Below are positions 36,507 to 48,303 of a DNA stretch of 64,000 nt, in pieces. The stretch lies in NCBI GenBank assembly GCA_030544215.1, contig JARZZO010000016.1:40322001-40386000 (forward strand), given 5' to 3'. The position numbers and the translations under genes were made by a program. Within the stretch, counting starts at the first letter, position 1. The number at the start of each line of letters is the position of its first letter. This DNA comes from Zantedeschia hybrid cultivar. Lineage: Eukaryota; Streptophyta; Magnoliopsida; Alismatales; Araceae. The notes beneath the pieces were generated by a model, which saw only the letters and a program-made list of their open reading frames with translations, was not told the DNA's origin and ran no database searches.

Positions 36507-39410
36507 ATGGCTCCTAGGAAGAGGGTGCCGGTTATTCGAGAGCGGGGAGATGTCCCTAGTGGTTCTGAGGCCGGTAGGCCGAGTGTAGAACAGTTCATGG
36601 AGGCTATGATGGACACTATGGCTCGATATCAAACCCGAGACCCTAGTGAGAGTTCCAGCGCTCGGGGAGGGTCTACAGCTACACTAGAGAGATTTCTGAA
36701 GCTGAGGCCACCTCACTTCACCGGTCGTCCCGACCCCGATGAGGCTGTTCACTGGCTTAGGGAGATGGAGAAGACTTTCGATACTATGGATTGTGCAGCG
36801 GTTGAGAAGACTCCGTTAGCTACCTTCATGTTGAAGGATAGCGCCTATGATTGGTGGACCACCTTGAAGAGTTTGTCTTATGAGGATAGGAGTCTCAAGG
36901 AGATTTCTTGGGAGACTTTTGTGAAGGAATTCAATGCGCAGTATTTTCCTAGGCATGTCCAGAGGGCCAAGGAGAGGGAATTTATGGAGCTGACTCAAGG
37001 GAGTATGACAGTACTCGAGTACCAGGCGAAGTTTGTTTCGCTTGGGAGGTTTGTGCCCTTCATCTCAGGGGACGAGGAGCGACGTACTGAGAGATTTGTG
37101 GATGGGCTGAGGCTCAGTCTGAGGAACTTTGTGGCATCTCACTGTTGTACAGACTTGGCATCAACAGTTAGGTGTGCAGCAGCAGTGGAGGCACAGCTGA
37201 ATCAGTCAGCCCGAGAGAGAGGACTGACTGCTCAGGGACCAGCTCGTGGTAGGGGTAAGGCAGCGGCAGCAGCCCCTTCGTCCGGATCAGGATCATCTTC
37301 ACTCGGCTCCAGATTTAGAAGATTCTTCCGAGGCGGTGGCAGCAGTAGTGGCAGCAGCGGTAGTAGCAGACCCAGGCAGGATCAGCAGAGCCAGTCGGTG
37401 TTCAACGCCCAGCAGGGGCCAGCTCAGAGGCTTCCAGTAGTTTGTCAGCACTGTGGTGGTACTCATGGTGGGACTCAGTGTCCTGCTTTCTCTGGGAGAT
37501 GCTATACTTGTGGCCAGCAGGGCCACGTGGCGAGGTTTTACCCGCAGGGGCGTGGCCAGAGGCAAGGGCCAGCTGATCAGAAGAAGCCGAGGACCCAAGG
37601 GAGAGTGCTGGCTATCACCAGGAAGGAGGCTCGTGCGTCCAACTTGGTGGAAGGTATACTTTCTGTCCTTGGGAACTTTGCACATGTGTTGATTGATTCA
37701 GGTGCTTCGCATTCTTTCATTTCTGAGCAGTTTATAGATGTTCTTTCTGCACCCGTTGATGAGCTATCTGATGGATTGATGGTAGAGGTTCCTTCTGGGA
37801 ATTTCATGTTATCTTATAATTGTTTGAGGGATGTCCCCTTGACCATTGAGGGCTATGAGTTACCTGCCCAGTTGGTCGTTCTTGCCATTCGTGACTTTGA
37901 TATCATCCTGGGCATGGATTGGTTGGAAGCTCATTATGCTGAGGTGGACTGCCACAGGAAGAGGGTGCGTTTCTCTATTCCGGACATCCCGACCTTCTAC
38001 TTCCAAGGTATTAGGCTCTCTTCTCGAGGTATTCTTATTTCTGCCTTTAAGGCTCAGAGGTTGCTTGCTGGTGGTTGTGAGGCCTTCCTTGCCTCTGTTG
38101 TTGTTTCCGATGTCCGTGATAGTCCCAGTCCTTGGGAGGTGCCTGTAGTGTGTGACTTTGTAGATGTGTTTCCTGAGGAGTTGCCTGGCCTTCCTCCTCA
38201 GCGAGAGGTCGAGTTTACCATTGAGCTGACACCAGGTACGGTACCCTTGTCTAAGGCCCCGTATCGGATGGCACCAGCCGAACTCGCTGAGTTGAAGGCG
38301 CAGTTGCAGGAGTTGCTGGATAAGGGTTTCATTCGTCCCAGCACTTCTCCGTGGGGTGCTCCAGTTCTATTTGTCAGGAAGAAGGACGGTTCCTTGAGGT
38401 TGTGCATTGATTATAGACAACTGAACCAAGTGACGATAAAGAACAAGTACCCACTTCCAAGGATCGATGATTTGATGGATCAGCTGCAGTCTGCGAAGGT
38501 GTTTTCTAAGATTGACCTGAGATCTGGATATTATTAGATGAGGATCCGTGATGTCGATGTCAGTAAGACGGCTTTTAGGACTCGGTATGGACATTATGAG
38601 TTTTTGGTTATGCCTTTCGGCTTGACCAATGCTCCGGCAGCTTTTATGGATCTAATGAACCGAGTCTTTAGGGCCTATCTGGATCAGTTTGTGGTGGTAT
38701 TCGTCGATGATATTTTGATATATTCTTCTTCTGAGGAAGAGCACGCCACTCATCTTCGGGTGGTGTTGCAGGTCCTGAGGGAGCACCAACTCTATGCCAA
38801 GTTTAGCAAGTGTGAATTCTGGCTAGACAAGGTTCACTTCCTTGGACATGTCATTTCTGGCGAGGGCATCACAGTGGATCCAGTCAAGATCGAGGCAGTA
38901 ATGAATTGGAGCAGGCCAACTTCAGTGACTGAGATCAGGAGCTTCTTGGGACTTGCAGGTTATTACAGGCGGCTTGTTCAGGGGTTTTTTTCGATAGCGG
39001 CCCCCTTGTCGAGGTTGACTCGAAAGGGAGTTCGTTTTGTGTGGACCGAGGAGTGTGAGCGGAGTTTCACTGAGTTAAAGACTCGCCTCACTTCGGCCCC
39101 AGTGTTAGTGCTTCCATCTAGTTCAGGTGGGTTTGTGGTTTACTCAGACGCGTCCCGTCGAGGTTTGGGCGCAGTTCTAATGCAGCATGGCAGGATTGTG
39201 GCTTATGCTTCTAGACAGCTGAAGAAGCATGAGGAGAACTATCCCACCCATGATTTGGAATTGGCAGCTGTGGTTTTTGCACTCAAGATCTGGAGACATT
39301 ACTTGTATGGTGAGAAATTTTAGGTTTTTACTGATCACAAGAGCCTGAAGTATGTGTTCACACAGAGGGACCTGAAGTATGTGTTCACACAGAGGGACCT
39401 GAAGTTGGGC
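36507..39410 (+). pseudogene. Ty3/gypsy gag-pol of element B, truncated in RNase H
   Basis: One reading frame runs from ATG at 36507 through gag, protease, RT and into RNase H, broken by two in-frame TAG codons (38535-38537 and near 39322). Domains: gag core at residues 58-230 (FTGRPDPDEAVHWLREMEKTF), a zinc knuckle near 330-347 whose last Cys is Tyr (CYTCGQQGHVARFY), protease near 395 (LIDSGAS), and RT from about 545 with the catalytic FVDD near 38705. Gypsy RNase H follows, with VYSDAS near 39140. The match ends at 39410, after a 27-bp tandem duplication (39344-39397). Integrase and 3' LTR are missing. Apart from these lesions the frame is nearly intact, so the insertion is not very old. 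Confidence 0.9.
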
Positions 39411-40329
39411 GCCCTTTCAGATGATAGACTGTGCCACGCAGTGAAGACGACCTTTCATTGGGCCCCCCGCGCAATTTCACTCCCACATTCGAAATTTGAA
39501 TTAGAGAGTGAGGGGCCAGTGATGAGGGGAGACTGGGTTCGGCCCAATTAGGCCCATTTAGTCCACAGGTCCAAAGGCCTATGACCCTCCAGACTTGACG
39601 CGAGGGACACGTGGCACTTAGAACCCAGACCCGCATGACAAAGGTAGGATTCAGAGACCACCAAGTCTAGATCACCGGATCTCCTGACCTCGTGTCTTGT
39701 AGCAGCTCCTGAGACCCCTAGGATCTCGGCTAAGCCCCCTGAGCCTCAGGGGAACGCCTACCGCCCTTAATCTTCTTCTATCGGCAACTCAACCTGATGA
39801 AGGCCAGGGACCCGGTGTTAGAAGACCTCCTTCCCGGTCCCTCACAATAACAATGGTCCCCCCCGAGGGGCAACCCTTCGCGCCTCCACACCATCATGCG
39901 GATCTTCCGGACGCAACTGTCCACTTACACCAAGTATCCACAGTCTACCCCACAATCACAGGTGAATGTCTCCTTGCTCAGTATCTCACGACTCCCTAAT
40001 CAAGGGGATACGATCGTGGGCAAATCACCCGTTGAAAGGAAACCGTCCCCAGGACGCCCGGGGGGAAGGACTATACAACCCCGGATCTTCTCTGGCCCAA
40101 GGTATGCCATTCTGAGCACAAAAAAACCCTAGTAAGATCTCATCTTCTAGCACCTAATTTACGCATCATAGGGTTTGCTCTCCATTAGACTGTCGCCCCC
40201 CTTGACGTCTCTGTTCCCCCTCTTGCTGGTTCTACCTTGAGTGTTTCCACTCCAAACAAATTCTATCGAGTGGTCGGGATCTTCGATTGGACGGTGACCA
40301 TAGTCCGACCAATTTTCGACCGCTACAAG
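39411..40329. other. Unassigned LTR-like segment abutting element B
   Basis: The sequence changes abruptly from RNase H to unrelated DNA of higher GC. A plus-strand TATA-like ctatacaa near 40070, followed by a leader-like stretch ending in ccctagtaagatctcatc, resembles the promoter part of a gypsy LTR, but no LTR ends were fixed. No gene is supported. Confidence 0.35.
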
Positions 40330-40580
40330 GTTCGAATAGTAAACTGCGTACAAAAATAAGTTATTTGACTGATTACGCTTTTATCACTGAAATAAATCGG
40401 AATATCCATGTTAAGCAAAATGGATCCTTTCAAGAAACTCTATTCTATCATGATAGAGTTTTGCCAATTTTAAGGATTGCCTTTTAACTATGAATTCATA
40501 ATTTCAAGAATAGAAATTTACATAACGTTAAAGAAAGATAAAGTAACCATAAGTTATTGGGGGATTTTGTTAGGGAGGGT

Positions 40581-40949
40581 TATTTGCATAATACATCGTA
40601 TTTGCATATATACCCCCAACTCCCATATATTGTTTCTAATGCCCCTAAAATCTCCGATATGTTGCAGTTATACTTCTCCATCAAAATGCCGTTAAATCAA
40701 ACTTAAAGATTTTCCAACATATCTCTATATTCAATGATATTTTGCATATATACCAGTAGATTCACTAGAGTTTTGCATATGTACCATTGATGTTATCAAT
40801 ATTTACAGGTTCTTTTTGGCATATTCAGTTAGAATTCATGTTATTTGACAGAAGGGTATGATTGTAGCATATCCCAGATTTCAAGGGTATTAAAAACAAT
40901 ATGTGGGAGTTGGGGGCATATATGCAAATACGGTGTATATATGCAAAAA
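40581..40949. mobile_element. Fold-back element (long inverted repeat)
   Basis: The left arm, about 40581-40700, and the right arm, about 40831-40949, are inverted copies of roughly 120 bp. Shared blocks include tttgcatatatacccccaactccca and, further in, aatctccgatatgttgcag opposite its diverged complement. About 130 bp separate the arms. Short frames on opposite strands encode the same words (HRICIYTPNSHILFL and HRICIYAPNSHILFL), which confirms the inversion. There is no transposase. A 12-bp direct repeat, gttcgaatagta, occurs at 40330 and 40976 outside the arms. Confidence 0.7.
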
Positions 40950-43672
40950 CTTTATTTCTTTTATTGTAGAAAAATGTTCGAATAGTATAGAACTCTGCCA
41001 TCCACATTGGTTGCATATAAAGTAGACCTGGATTCAAACTTAGAGGAATCCCTCTCCATATGGGACGAGGAGTCCAATAGTTGTAGTGTTTATGAGAGAT
41101 TCACGTCTATTAATAAAGGGATACAAAAGATGAGAAATGTTGTTGGTGTCTCACTCTCTTTCTCTCTTCCCCTAGAGCCTCCTCTCTCTTTCTCTCTACT
41201 TAGGGTACCACTCGGCGGGCTACTATAGTTTTATGGGGGATCGAACTCAGTCAATGTACTAAGGGAGAGGGTGGTTTTAGAAAAAGGTTTTTCTTCGAGC
41301 TGACAAATTCGGCGGACCCCACCTCCCTTCCTAAGTGCACTGATTGAACTGGATCAATCAATGTACTGAGGGCGGTCAACCGATATGCTGAAAGGATCTG
41401 GATTTATAAATGTTTAGTTTTGTGCGTACGTGCCTACACTTGTGGTCAAACATGTACGCCAATTACAAGCTGGCTGTGAAGGCGACGCCGGTGCTCGACA
41501 TCCATGCGATACCATAGATGAACTAGGACACCGTGAACTTGGACGCCTCTGACACGCTCATAGACGGATGGACGCTAGGCCAACGCACCTTGCCGGAGGT
41601 GGTGGTGTCGGGATCCGTGACACTACTCCTAGTCCACTGAGTGGATGGCATCGTCAAGGTAGGACTGCATGACCATGACCCTGGAGTACTTCTGCCAGGA
41701 TCTATAACATGGAGTTTTATGGGGGATTATAGTAGCGTCCATATGTTGACAAGAACAATCCTACTTTGCTTCAAGTGAGACCTACATGGATCTCATGTTA
41801 GTATTAGGTAGCCTACAAGCCAACAAATACTATGTATCATCTTGTTCAATTATTGATTAAATTGGCGTATATTCATTATATGTAATTCGAGTTTAATTAC
41901 CGTTTTGTGGTGAAGTCTGTGAATATGTGCAATGATCTTCGGATTATGAATATGTGCAATATCTGCAATAGGACTGAAGACTTGTAAACACAGTGTTCAA
42001 TAAGGAATCATTTGCACTCGGTAATTAGAGAAATAATGCTTTAGGGAAGATGCACGGGAATCCATGACCAGGGCGGATGATAACTGTGTATTTTTAGCAT
42101 AAAGAAATGAAATTCATGCATTACACTCACGATTTTACATGCAACTACATGAAATGATGGATAATTTAATCATCTTTCTAAGGATATTCATTTTGTACAA
42201 TTCTAAGTAAAAAATATCATCATTTTGTGAAAAAAAATTGAATGCCATTCTATTTGTGCAAATTTTATTTTTAAAATGGACTTTTCTACAATTCTTAATG
42301 CTTGAGGGACATCTAAATAATTTTATGAGTGCATTTTCAAATGAGAGAGAGAAGCTTTGCTTAAAAATAGGAATTATCCTTTGGTTTTCAAAATTTTCAA
42401 ATTTTAAACTCCCTTAAATGAAGCAAGAGGTTTTATTTTAATCAAGAGGTTAAATCTTTAATTATTGAGTTTCAAAATAAGAGCCAAGATTTGAAATTTA
42501 AATTTTACTAAGAGTTCTATAAATAGTCTTGCCAATTTAAAAGGTTAGGGGGAATTCTTTTAGGTTTTAGATTTAGGTTTAGTGTAGTTTTAGATCTCTC
42601 TCTCTCTCTCTTTGCTATAGCACCTGCGGATACTATAACAGCTACAATGGGTACTATAGCACTTACCTCTCTGTCTTTCTCTCTCCCTCTAACACATCTC
42701 TCCCTTGGCCAGCTGCAATTTGGAGAAGGAGGCCCAACTGTATCTTGGAGGAAGAGTTCCCCTTGGCCCTCACCATCTTCTCGAGTTGCACCAACTATGC
42801 CTCTCTAGTTTTTTATTGTTCTCTTTCTTTCTTAGTGTTCCAGTGTAGTTTTGCTTTATTTACTGCTTTAGATCATAGTGTAGTGCATTGTATTTCTATT
42901 TTTTATTTAAACAAATTTATAATCTTATTTATTGAGGTTGATGTTATTTTCATTTCTCTTTTCCACTCTTGATGCTTCTCTCTTTCTTTTCTAAGTGCGA
43001 TTATTCTCTTGTTCTCTCTTCTAGATCTAATTTTTTTCATATTCAAGTTGGTAAAGTTAAGAGTAGATTTGCATTTTAGTTGCTATTTTAGGTTCTAACT
43101 AGGTATTTAAGAATCATCTTCTTGCTACTTTCTTAAAAAAATCTCAAAGTTTTCAACTCAAAATTTTTGTTATAGTCAAGGTTTTCAAATCTAAACTTAA
43201 ACTCCTTGTGGAATTGACCTGTTTTTCATGAGTTCAGAATTTAAGATTGGTGTTAGGAGTGTTTAACGATACATTCTTAATAGCATCAACAGACACTGTG
43301 TTAGAGAAGGAGTTCTATAACACAGATTAGATACGTCGAATCCAAGTGAATTAACCGGTTAAGGTTTGACAGTTCACCATATCCTAGGTCGACTAGGGAG
43401 GACTATACTAATGAAGGATTATATCTACGCGGTAATTATGGACAGAAAGATTCTTTGAGCAGGTCTCTTAATCTCATTACCTTCCGGGATCATGTAGTAT
43501 TGCTTGGCAATCAACTTGATTAGAGGTCCGACCCAATTTCAATGAAGATGTAATTTGATTAAGTAATTAATTAAATATGTGATATTAATTAATTACTTTA
43601 AGCTAATAAAATGTTATTTGACTTAACTGGCTGAAAACTGGACTGGTACTTGGACCTAGAAAGTTACTGCAG
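40950..43672. other. Unassigned repeat-like intergenic region
   Basis: No gene is supported. The region 41420-41720 is GC-rich and could be a decayed coding fragment, but no domain was recognised. The segment 42078-43288 begins TGATAACTGTG and ends GCATCA and could be an LTR of about 1.2 kb, although flanking bases give no target-site duplication. A (CT)n run lies near 42594-42612. The region 43300-43670 is unrecognised. Confidence 0.35.
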
Positions 43673-45752
43673 TTTTCGGGGTCGGATCCCTTAGTCTGGG
43701 CCCTGGTGGGGCTGAGACTTAGTTTCCTTTTCGCGTCGAGCTTACGAGATGCAGTTTAAACAGTGTCCATTAATCTGGACGTGTTTTAGGCTGTGCCACG
43801 TGGGCCGGCCTTGGGGCGCAAGAGTACGGGCCTAGTCTTTTCGTCTGAATGGCGTCTTGTATGGACGATGCCATTTAGAGTACGACCCTACTTTGTCAGA
43901 GTACGGCGTGGTCTTATCATCTGAATGACGTCGGGCTTGGACGACGCGTTTTCCCCAGTTTCTGTTTGACCCCGCGAACCCTCCCTCCTTTCCCTCATTC
44001 TCTCCTTTCTCTTCTCTCTCCTCTCTTCCCTCCGATCTCTGGTGACCCCTTCCCCTCTCCTTGCTTTCCTCCCTCCATTCCATCTCTCCCCTCACTCCAT
44101 CAACCTCCTAACTTCCACCACTACCACCACCATCTCCTCCGCGGCGTTTTTCTCTCCGGACGGCGGCAGACGTTCCGATGGAGTAACAACGTCTACGGCG
44201 GTACCGGCGGCGGCGTGTGGCGAGGCAGGTTGGCGGCTTGAAGCTAGGAGGAGTTCGAGTAACCGGTAGGGTGACGATCCCCGTTGTATTGTGTTTAAAA
44301 CCATGTTTTTCCCATTTTGAAGCATGTTTAGGAGGGGGTTTTTGGGTGAAAACACTAATTGCATGAAATGGAAAATTTGGGGTTTTAATGGGTATTTAGG
44401 TCTTCTCCTCCTTCTCCACTTTTTTAGTATTTTTATACGATTTGGGGGAGGAAATCCCACCCTGTAGATTGGGAGATGGTGGAAGAAGAACCTGTCTGTA
44501 AGGGTTAAATGGCGTTGGGGGACAGCGACGCCTTTTAGACAGGTGGCTTTCACCCCCAACACGGTTTAGCCCAGATAACAGGCTCTGTCTCTGGACTGAT
44601 GAGCGTCCAGGGATAGCGATGCCTTTTGAATGGCAACTTGCATGCACGACGCGTTTTTAGTAAAATCACCTCGAGGTCTGTCTCTGTTTCTGTCGTTACC
44701 AGGCGACTAGGGACAGCGACGCCTTTCAAAAGGCGGCTACATATGACGACGCGTTTTAAGGTCACTTCCGAGACCCATTTTATATGAACCAGTTTAGGAG
44801 GCTTGAATGACGTCGGCCATGGGCGACACGATTCAAGACAGAATCGCATTAATTCATGCTATTAACATGTATTTACACTGTTAGATAGTTTGGTTAAATG
44901 CATGCTTAAAACCGTACTCGAGGATGAGGATTTTTACGTAATCAGATCGCACTATGTTGTGTTTCGTACGATCGTGGACCTAGAGTGACAGTTGTAGTGC
45001 TTAGGTATCCTGTGTCGGTGTGGGAGGGACATAGCGCCGGTGTGGGAGTGGTGGGGTGACGCCTAGAGAGTGGGTCACCTGGTGTACCCTGGGGTTAGCT
45101 AGTACCAGTGTGGGAGTGGTACCTTTTAAGTGTCACCCGTGCTGGGGGAAGCAAAAACCACCTTGAGCCAGTTGGGCCGGAGAAGCTAGCGTGCTATCCG
45201 AGGGGTTACTGTTTGGTCTCAGCGGGTCGGTGTTTCCCGCGTTCAGCCTTGTGGTTGGCGTGTTTTGCCGAGACGTTGGTTGTGGGTTCCGTGGTAAAAT
45301 AGTTTCAGAATTATGCATGTTATATTTCGATTGCATGTGTTTTATATTGAAATTTAGGAATTGTGTTTACTGCTTTACTTGCTTAAATTATCTATACTTG
45401 TGTTGCCGCACTTGTGGGTGCGTGAGTGGGGTGGTGGGAATCAAAGGATCCCTACTGAGTCTTTTCGATGAGACTCACCCCTAAGGTTTTCAGGTGAGGG
45501 TTTCAGGCAGGCGTAGCGAGGAGAGTGCTGTCTTAGGTTGCGCGCCAGAAGCCGCTGTCCCGGGGTATGCCCCGATGTAGTTGTTATTTTATTTTCTGGC
45601 ATGTATGCTTAATTATTTCTTTTCAGTTAGAACATGTAATTATTTGCTGAGTCGAGTCGCATTTTAATAACTTTTAATTCTTACACTTCCATTTCAATTC
45701 AATGCGATGTGAATGTTTAGCTTAGTTTATTATTTATTTCTCAGACTTATCT
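43673..45752 (+). repeat. LTR C, truncated at its start and interrupted at its end
   Basis: This copy aligns by eye along its length with LTR A, its closest relative here. About 50 bp are missing at the 5' end; it begins at ttttcggggtcgg. It stops after cagacttatct, where LTR A continues with about 100 more bases, because LTR D (TGTAAGG...) starts at 45753. It contains about ten cassettes at 43731-43940 and 44507-44832. It is not the 3' LTR of element B, whose LTR is of another subfamily. Confidence 0.8.
43731..44832. repeat. Inverted-repeat cassettes of LTR C
   Basis: Cassettes lie at about 43731 (double), 43848, 43918, 44507, 44596 (double), 44700 (double, left arm shortened) and 44798. 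Spacers remain 10 bp, while arms show several CpG-to-TpG-type changes such as GATGC for GACGC. Confidence 0.8.
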
Positions 45753-46913
45753 TGTAAGGACTTAGGTTTCGGGTTCAGTATTCGGGTCGGGTTCGGGCCG
45801 GATCCCCTGGTTTGGACCCTGAGGAGGGTCTTGAGATTTCTGGCTGAATGGCGTCAGCACTGCTCGACGCCTTTCAAAAGGCGTCAGGTTGTGTGGACGC
45901 CATTTAGGTCTGCTGGGTGTTGTGCCACGTGTGCGCCACGTGGGCAGGTTTCGGGCCGGGAGAGTACGGCCCCGGTCACATCGTCTGAACGGCGTCCATG
46001 TCTGTCGACGCGATTCAGACTGTGACCTCTGCGATGTCTGGGTGCGGCGCCAGAGCGTTGTCAGTACGGCCTGTCCTGTCGTCTGAACGGCGTCCGTGGA
46101 AGGTGACGCGTTTCAGACCGCTGTCAGTACGGCCGTCCTGTCAGACTGATAGGCGTCTGCCTCGATCGACGCGTTTCAGCTGGTTTTGGATTGACCCCGC
46201 GAGCCTCCCCTTCTTTCCCTCATTCTCGCCTTCACTCTCTCTCTCCTCGCCCTCTCCGCCCTCTCCGACGCTCTTCTTCCCCTTCCCTTCCTCTTCTTCC
46301 TCTTCCACCACTCCAACACCACCTTACCTCTCACCTCTACCTCCACCACTTCCTTCGCGGTGTTCCACTCTCCGGACGGCGGCCGACGTCCCGGCGGAGT
46401 GGCGGCGTCCTCGAGGGTACCGGCGGCGGTGTGCGGTGCGGCGGGACGGTGGCACGGAGCTTGGCGGAGTTCAAGAACCGGTAGGGGGACGAACCTTGCA
46501 TGTGTTGCTCGTATGTTTCTTGGCGTGACGTGACGTGTTTGGGGCTAGATTGAGCATGTTTAGGGGGATTCCTTGTGGGAATGGCGGTGCTTGTGAACGT
46601 GGTTTCGTAGCATGCTTGTGATGGTTGGATTTCTCTTCTTCCCCCTTTGGTTTTGGGGCTTTTCGGGGTGCTTGGGATTAAGGGAGAAACCCTCGGTTCG
46701 AACCAGGAAACCTGGTTTCTGGCGCTAAATGGCGTCGTGTCTGGTCGACGCCTTTCCGAAAGACGTCGGGTCAGTACGACGCGTTTTAGGGCAGAAACCT
46801 CCCTGTTCGAGGTTTCCTGAATTAGGGGTTCTGGCGCTAAATGACGTCATGGATGGACGACGCCTTTCAGAAGGACGTCGGGCCATCATGACGCCATTTA
46901 GGCAGGAAATGCC
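45753..46913 (+). repeat. LTR D, 5' part, inserted in LTR C
   Basis: It begins TGTAAGGACTTAGG, sharing the LTR start of elements A and B, and belongs to a third, GC-richer subfamily. It is cut at 46913 by the Tat LTR. The rest should lie beyond the window. It has about nine cassettes: 45843 (double), 45983, 46083, 46145, 46727 (double) and 46837 (double). The arms here are the best preserved, most with intact CpG. Confidence 0.8.
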
Positions 46914-47632
46914 TGTAGGTGCTTAGAATGACCGTGTGATTAACATGAAATATCTATGTTGTTTAGTGTAAACTAACCTATTAAAAACAACAACTAAAGT
47001 GCAGTGATCACCAGAAACTTTTAACTTAAAAGTTTCAAAAGAGATATGATCGCCTACCTTTCAAACGCGGAAGATTGAGTCCTTGGTTCCCCTTCCTCAG
47101 CCGGCTGAAGAAAGAGAGCCCTTTCTTTGCTTCTTTGTTCTTGCTGTGGAATTTGAGGTTGAGGATCGTCCAGAAGTTGTGCTTGATTTCCCCTTTTGAT
47201 CTCTTGTTGTTGTTGAGTGCAGCAGAGACAGAAACAGAAAACGAAGAATTATGATGAGAATTTAAGTAGAAGCAATATCTGAACTAATCATGATGTTAAG
47301 CATATTTAAAACAGCAAACTCACTTGTTTAATGGCTTTGAAACCCCTTAGATCAAGTAGGTTTTTGAAAGATTATGCTGTGGTGTGTGTTTGCATGAAGT
47401 GAATATGAAGAATGAAACTAATGAAATGAATGCAGTAATGAAAAACTTATGCCCAGTCGGTTGAAGCTTTGAAAGGATGAAGATCTTGAAAGGGACGCCG
47501 ACTTCTGAGAATGGCAGCGCTCCGGCGTTACGACGTTGCTTCAATCTTCAACTTGCTATAACGCTATGGCTCAACTCAACTCAATTCTCTTCTCTTCTTT
47601 TTTTACTCTTCAACATGCAGGGTATTTATAGG

Positions 47633-47640
47633 TATTTCTT
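47633..47640 (-). promoter_or_regulatory. Probable TATA box of the Tat LTR
   Basis: The minus strand reads cctataaataccc inside the LTR, with an A/G-rich leader downstream. Its position, about 575 bp from the LTR start, fits an LTR promoter. There is no experimental support. Confidence 0.5.
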
Positions 47641-47729
47641 GCGTTCGCGATTAACATAGAAAAATCCCGAATTTATCCATCTTAACCGACAGATAAATAC
47701 TGATTAATTCATCTTTATCTGTAATTATC

Positions 47730-48025
47730 TAAAACGCGTCCACCTTGGCTGACGCCTTTCAGATTAATTAAGATAAGGATAAATATCCAGGAAAACTTAT
47801 TCTTATCTTTATTAGGTAAAACGCGTCCACTTGTGTAGACGTCTTTTAGACTAATTAAGATAAGGATAAACATCCGGAAGAGAAGTAGAAACAGCCTAGG
47901 AAACCTAAAACGCGTCGACATGTCAAGACGTCTTTTAGTTAATTAATTAATTAATTAAAATTCAAATTTAAACGTTAAAATAAGAATAAAGTCTAAATGG
48001 CGTCCACTTGGGTCGACGTCTTTTA
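47730..48025. repeat. Inverted-repeat cassettes of the Tat LTR
   Basis: Four single cassettes: 47730-47761, 47817-47848, 47905-47937 and 47994-48025. Arms are TAAAACGCGTC or TAAATGGCGTC on the left and GACGCCTTTCA or GACGTCTTTTA on the right. Spacers are caccttggct, cacttgtgta, gacatgtcaa and cacttgggtc. Confidence 0.88.
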
Positions 48026-48202
48026 GAATTCTTCATATTTTAACTCAAATTTGAGCTAAAATCAATTTAATTGATTAACTTAAACACATCTGTTAAACCC
48101 GACACTTAAAAAGATTAATAAAAATTAATTAATGATTAATTATCAGACCATTTTGAGGCATTATTGTATGATATGAAATTTACTCGAAATGACGTCAAAA
48201 TT

Positions 48203-48303
48203 AGCGTGTCTACAGCTGCCTCACCTTGGCATCGTCTTTGCAAGGGAGTGAAATGAAATGGAATGTACTGAAAAGGTGATGCCAAGGTGTGATGAGACAC
48301 GCT
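48203..48303. repeat. Interrupted inverted repeat across the LTR border
   Basis: AGCGTGTCT at 48203-48211 pairs with AGACACGCT at 48295-48303, and CACCTTGGCATC at 48222-48233 pairs with GATGCCAAGGTG at 48278-48289. The outer left arm is the LTR end itself and the inner left arm covers the presumed polypurine tract. Confidence 0.8.

Larger units (their letters stand above)
46914..48214 (-). repeat. 3' LTR of the Tat element (1301 bp)
   Basis: Read on the minus strand it starts TGTAGACACGC and ends CACCTACA, giving matching TGTAG/CTACA ends. The left border falls exactly where LTR D stops. The right border is followed by gctgcctcacctt, the complement of a partly purine-rich polypurine-tract position. 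Four cassettes at 47730, 47817, 47905 and 47993 each have an exact 10-bp spacer. The first two lie in an approximately 87-bp local duplication that also contains attaattaagataaggataaa. Confidence 0.7.

Noticed and set aside
33917..45752. LTR at 33917-36349 and LTR at 43673-45752 as the two LTRs of one element
   Set aside because: They belong to different subfamilies. LTR C is closer to LTR A, and the DNA between them lacks integrase and contains unrelated repeats.
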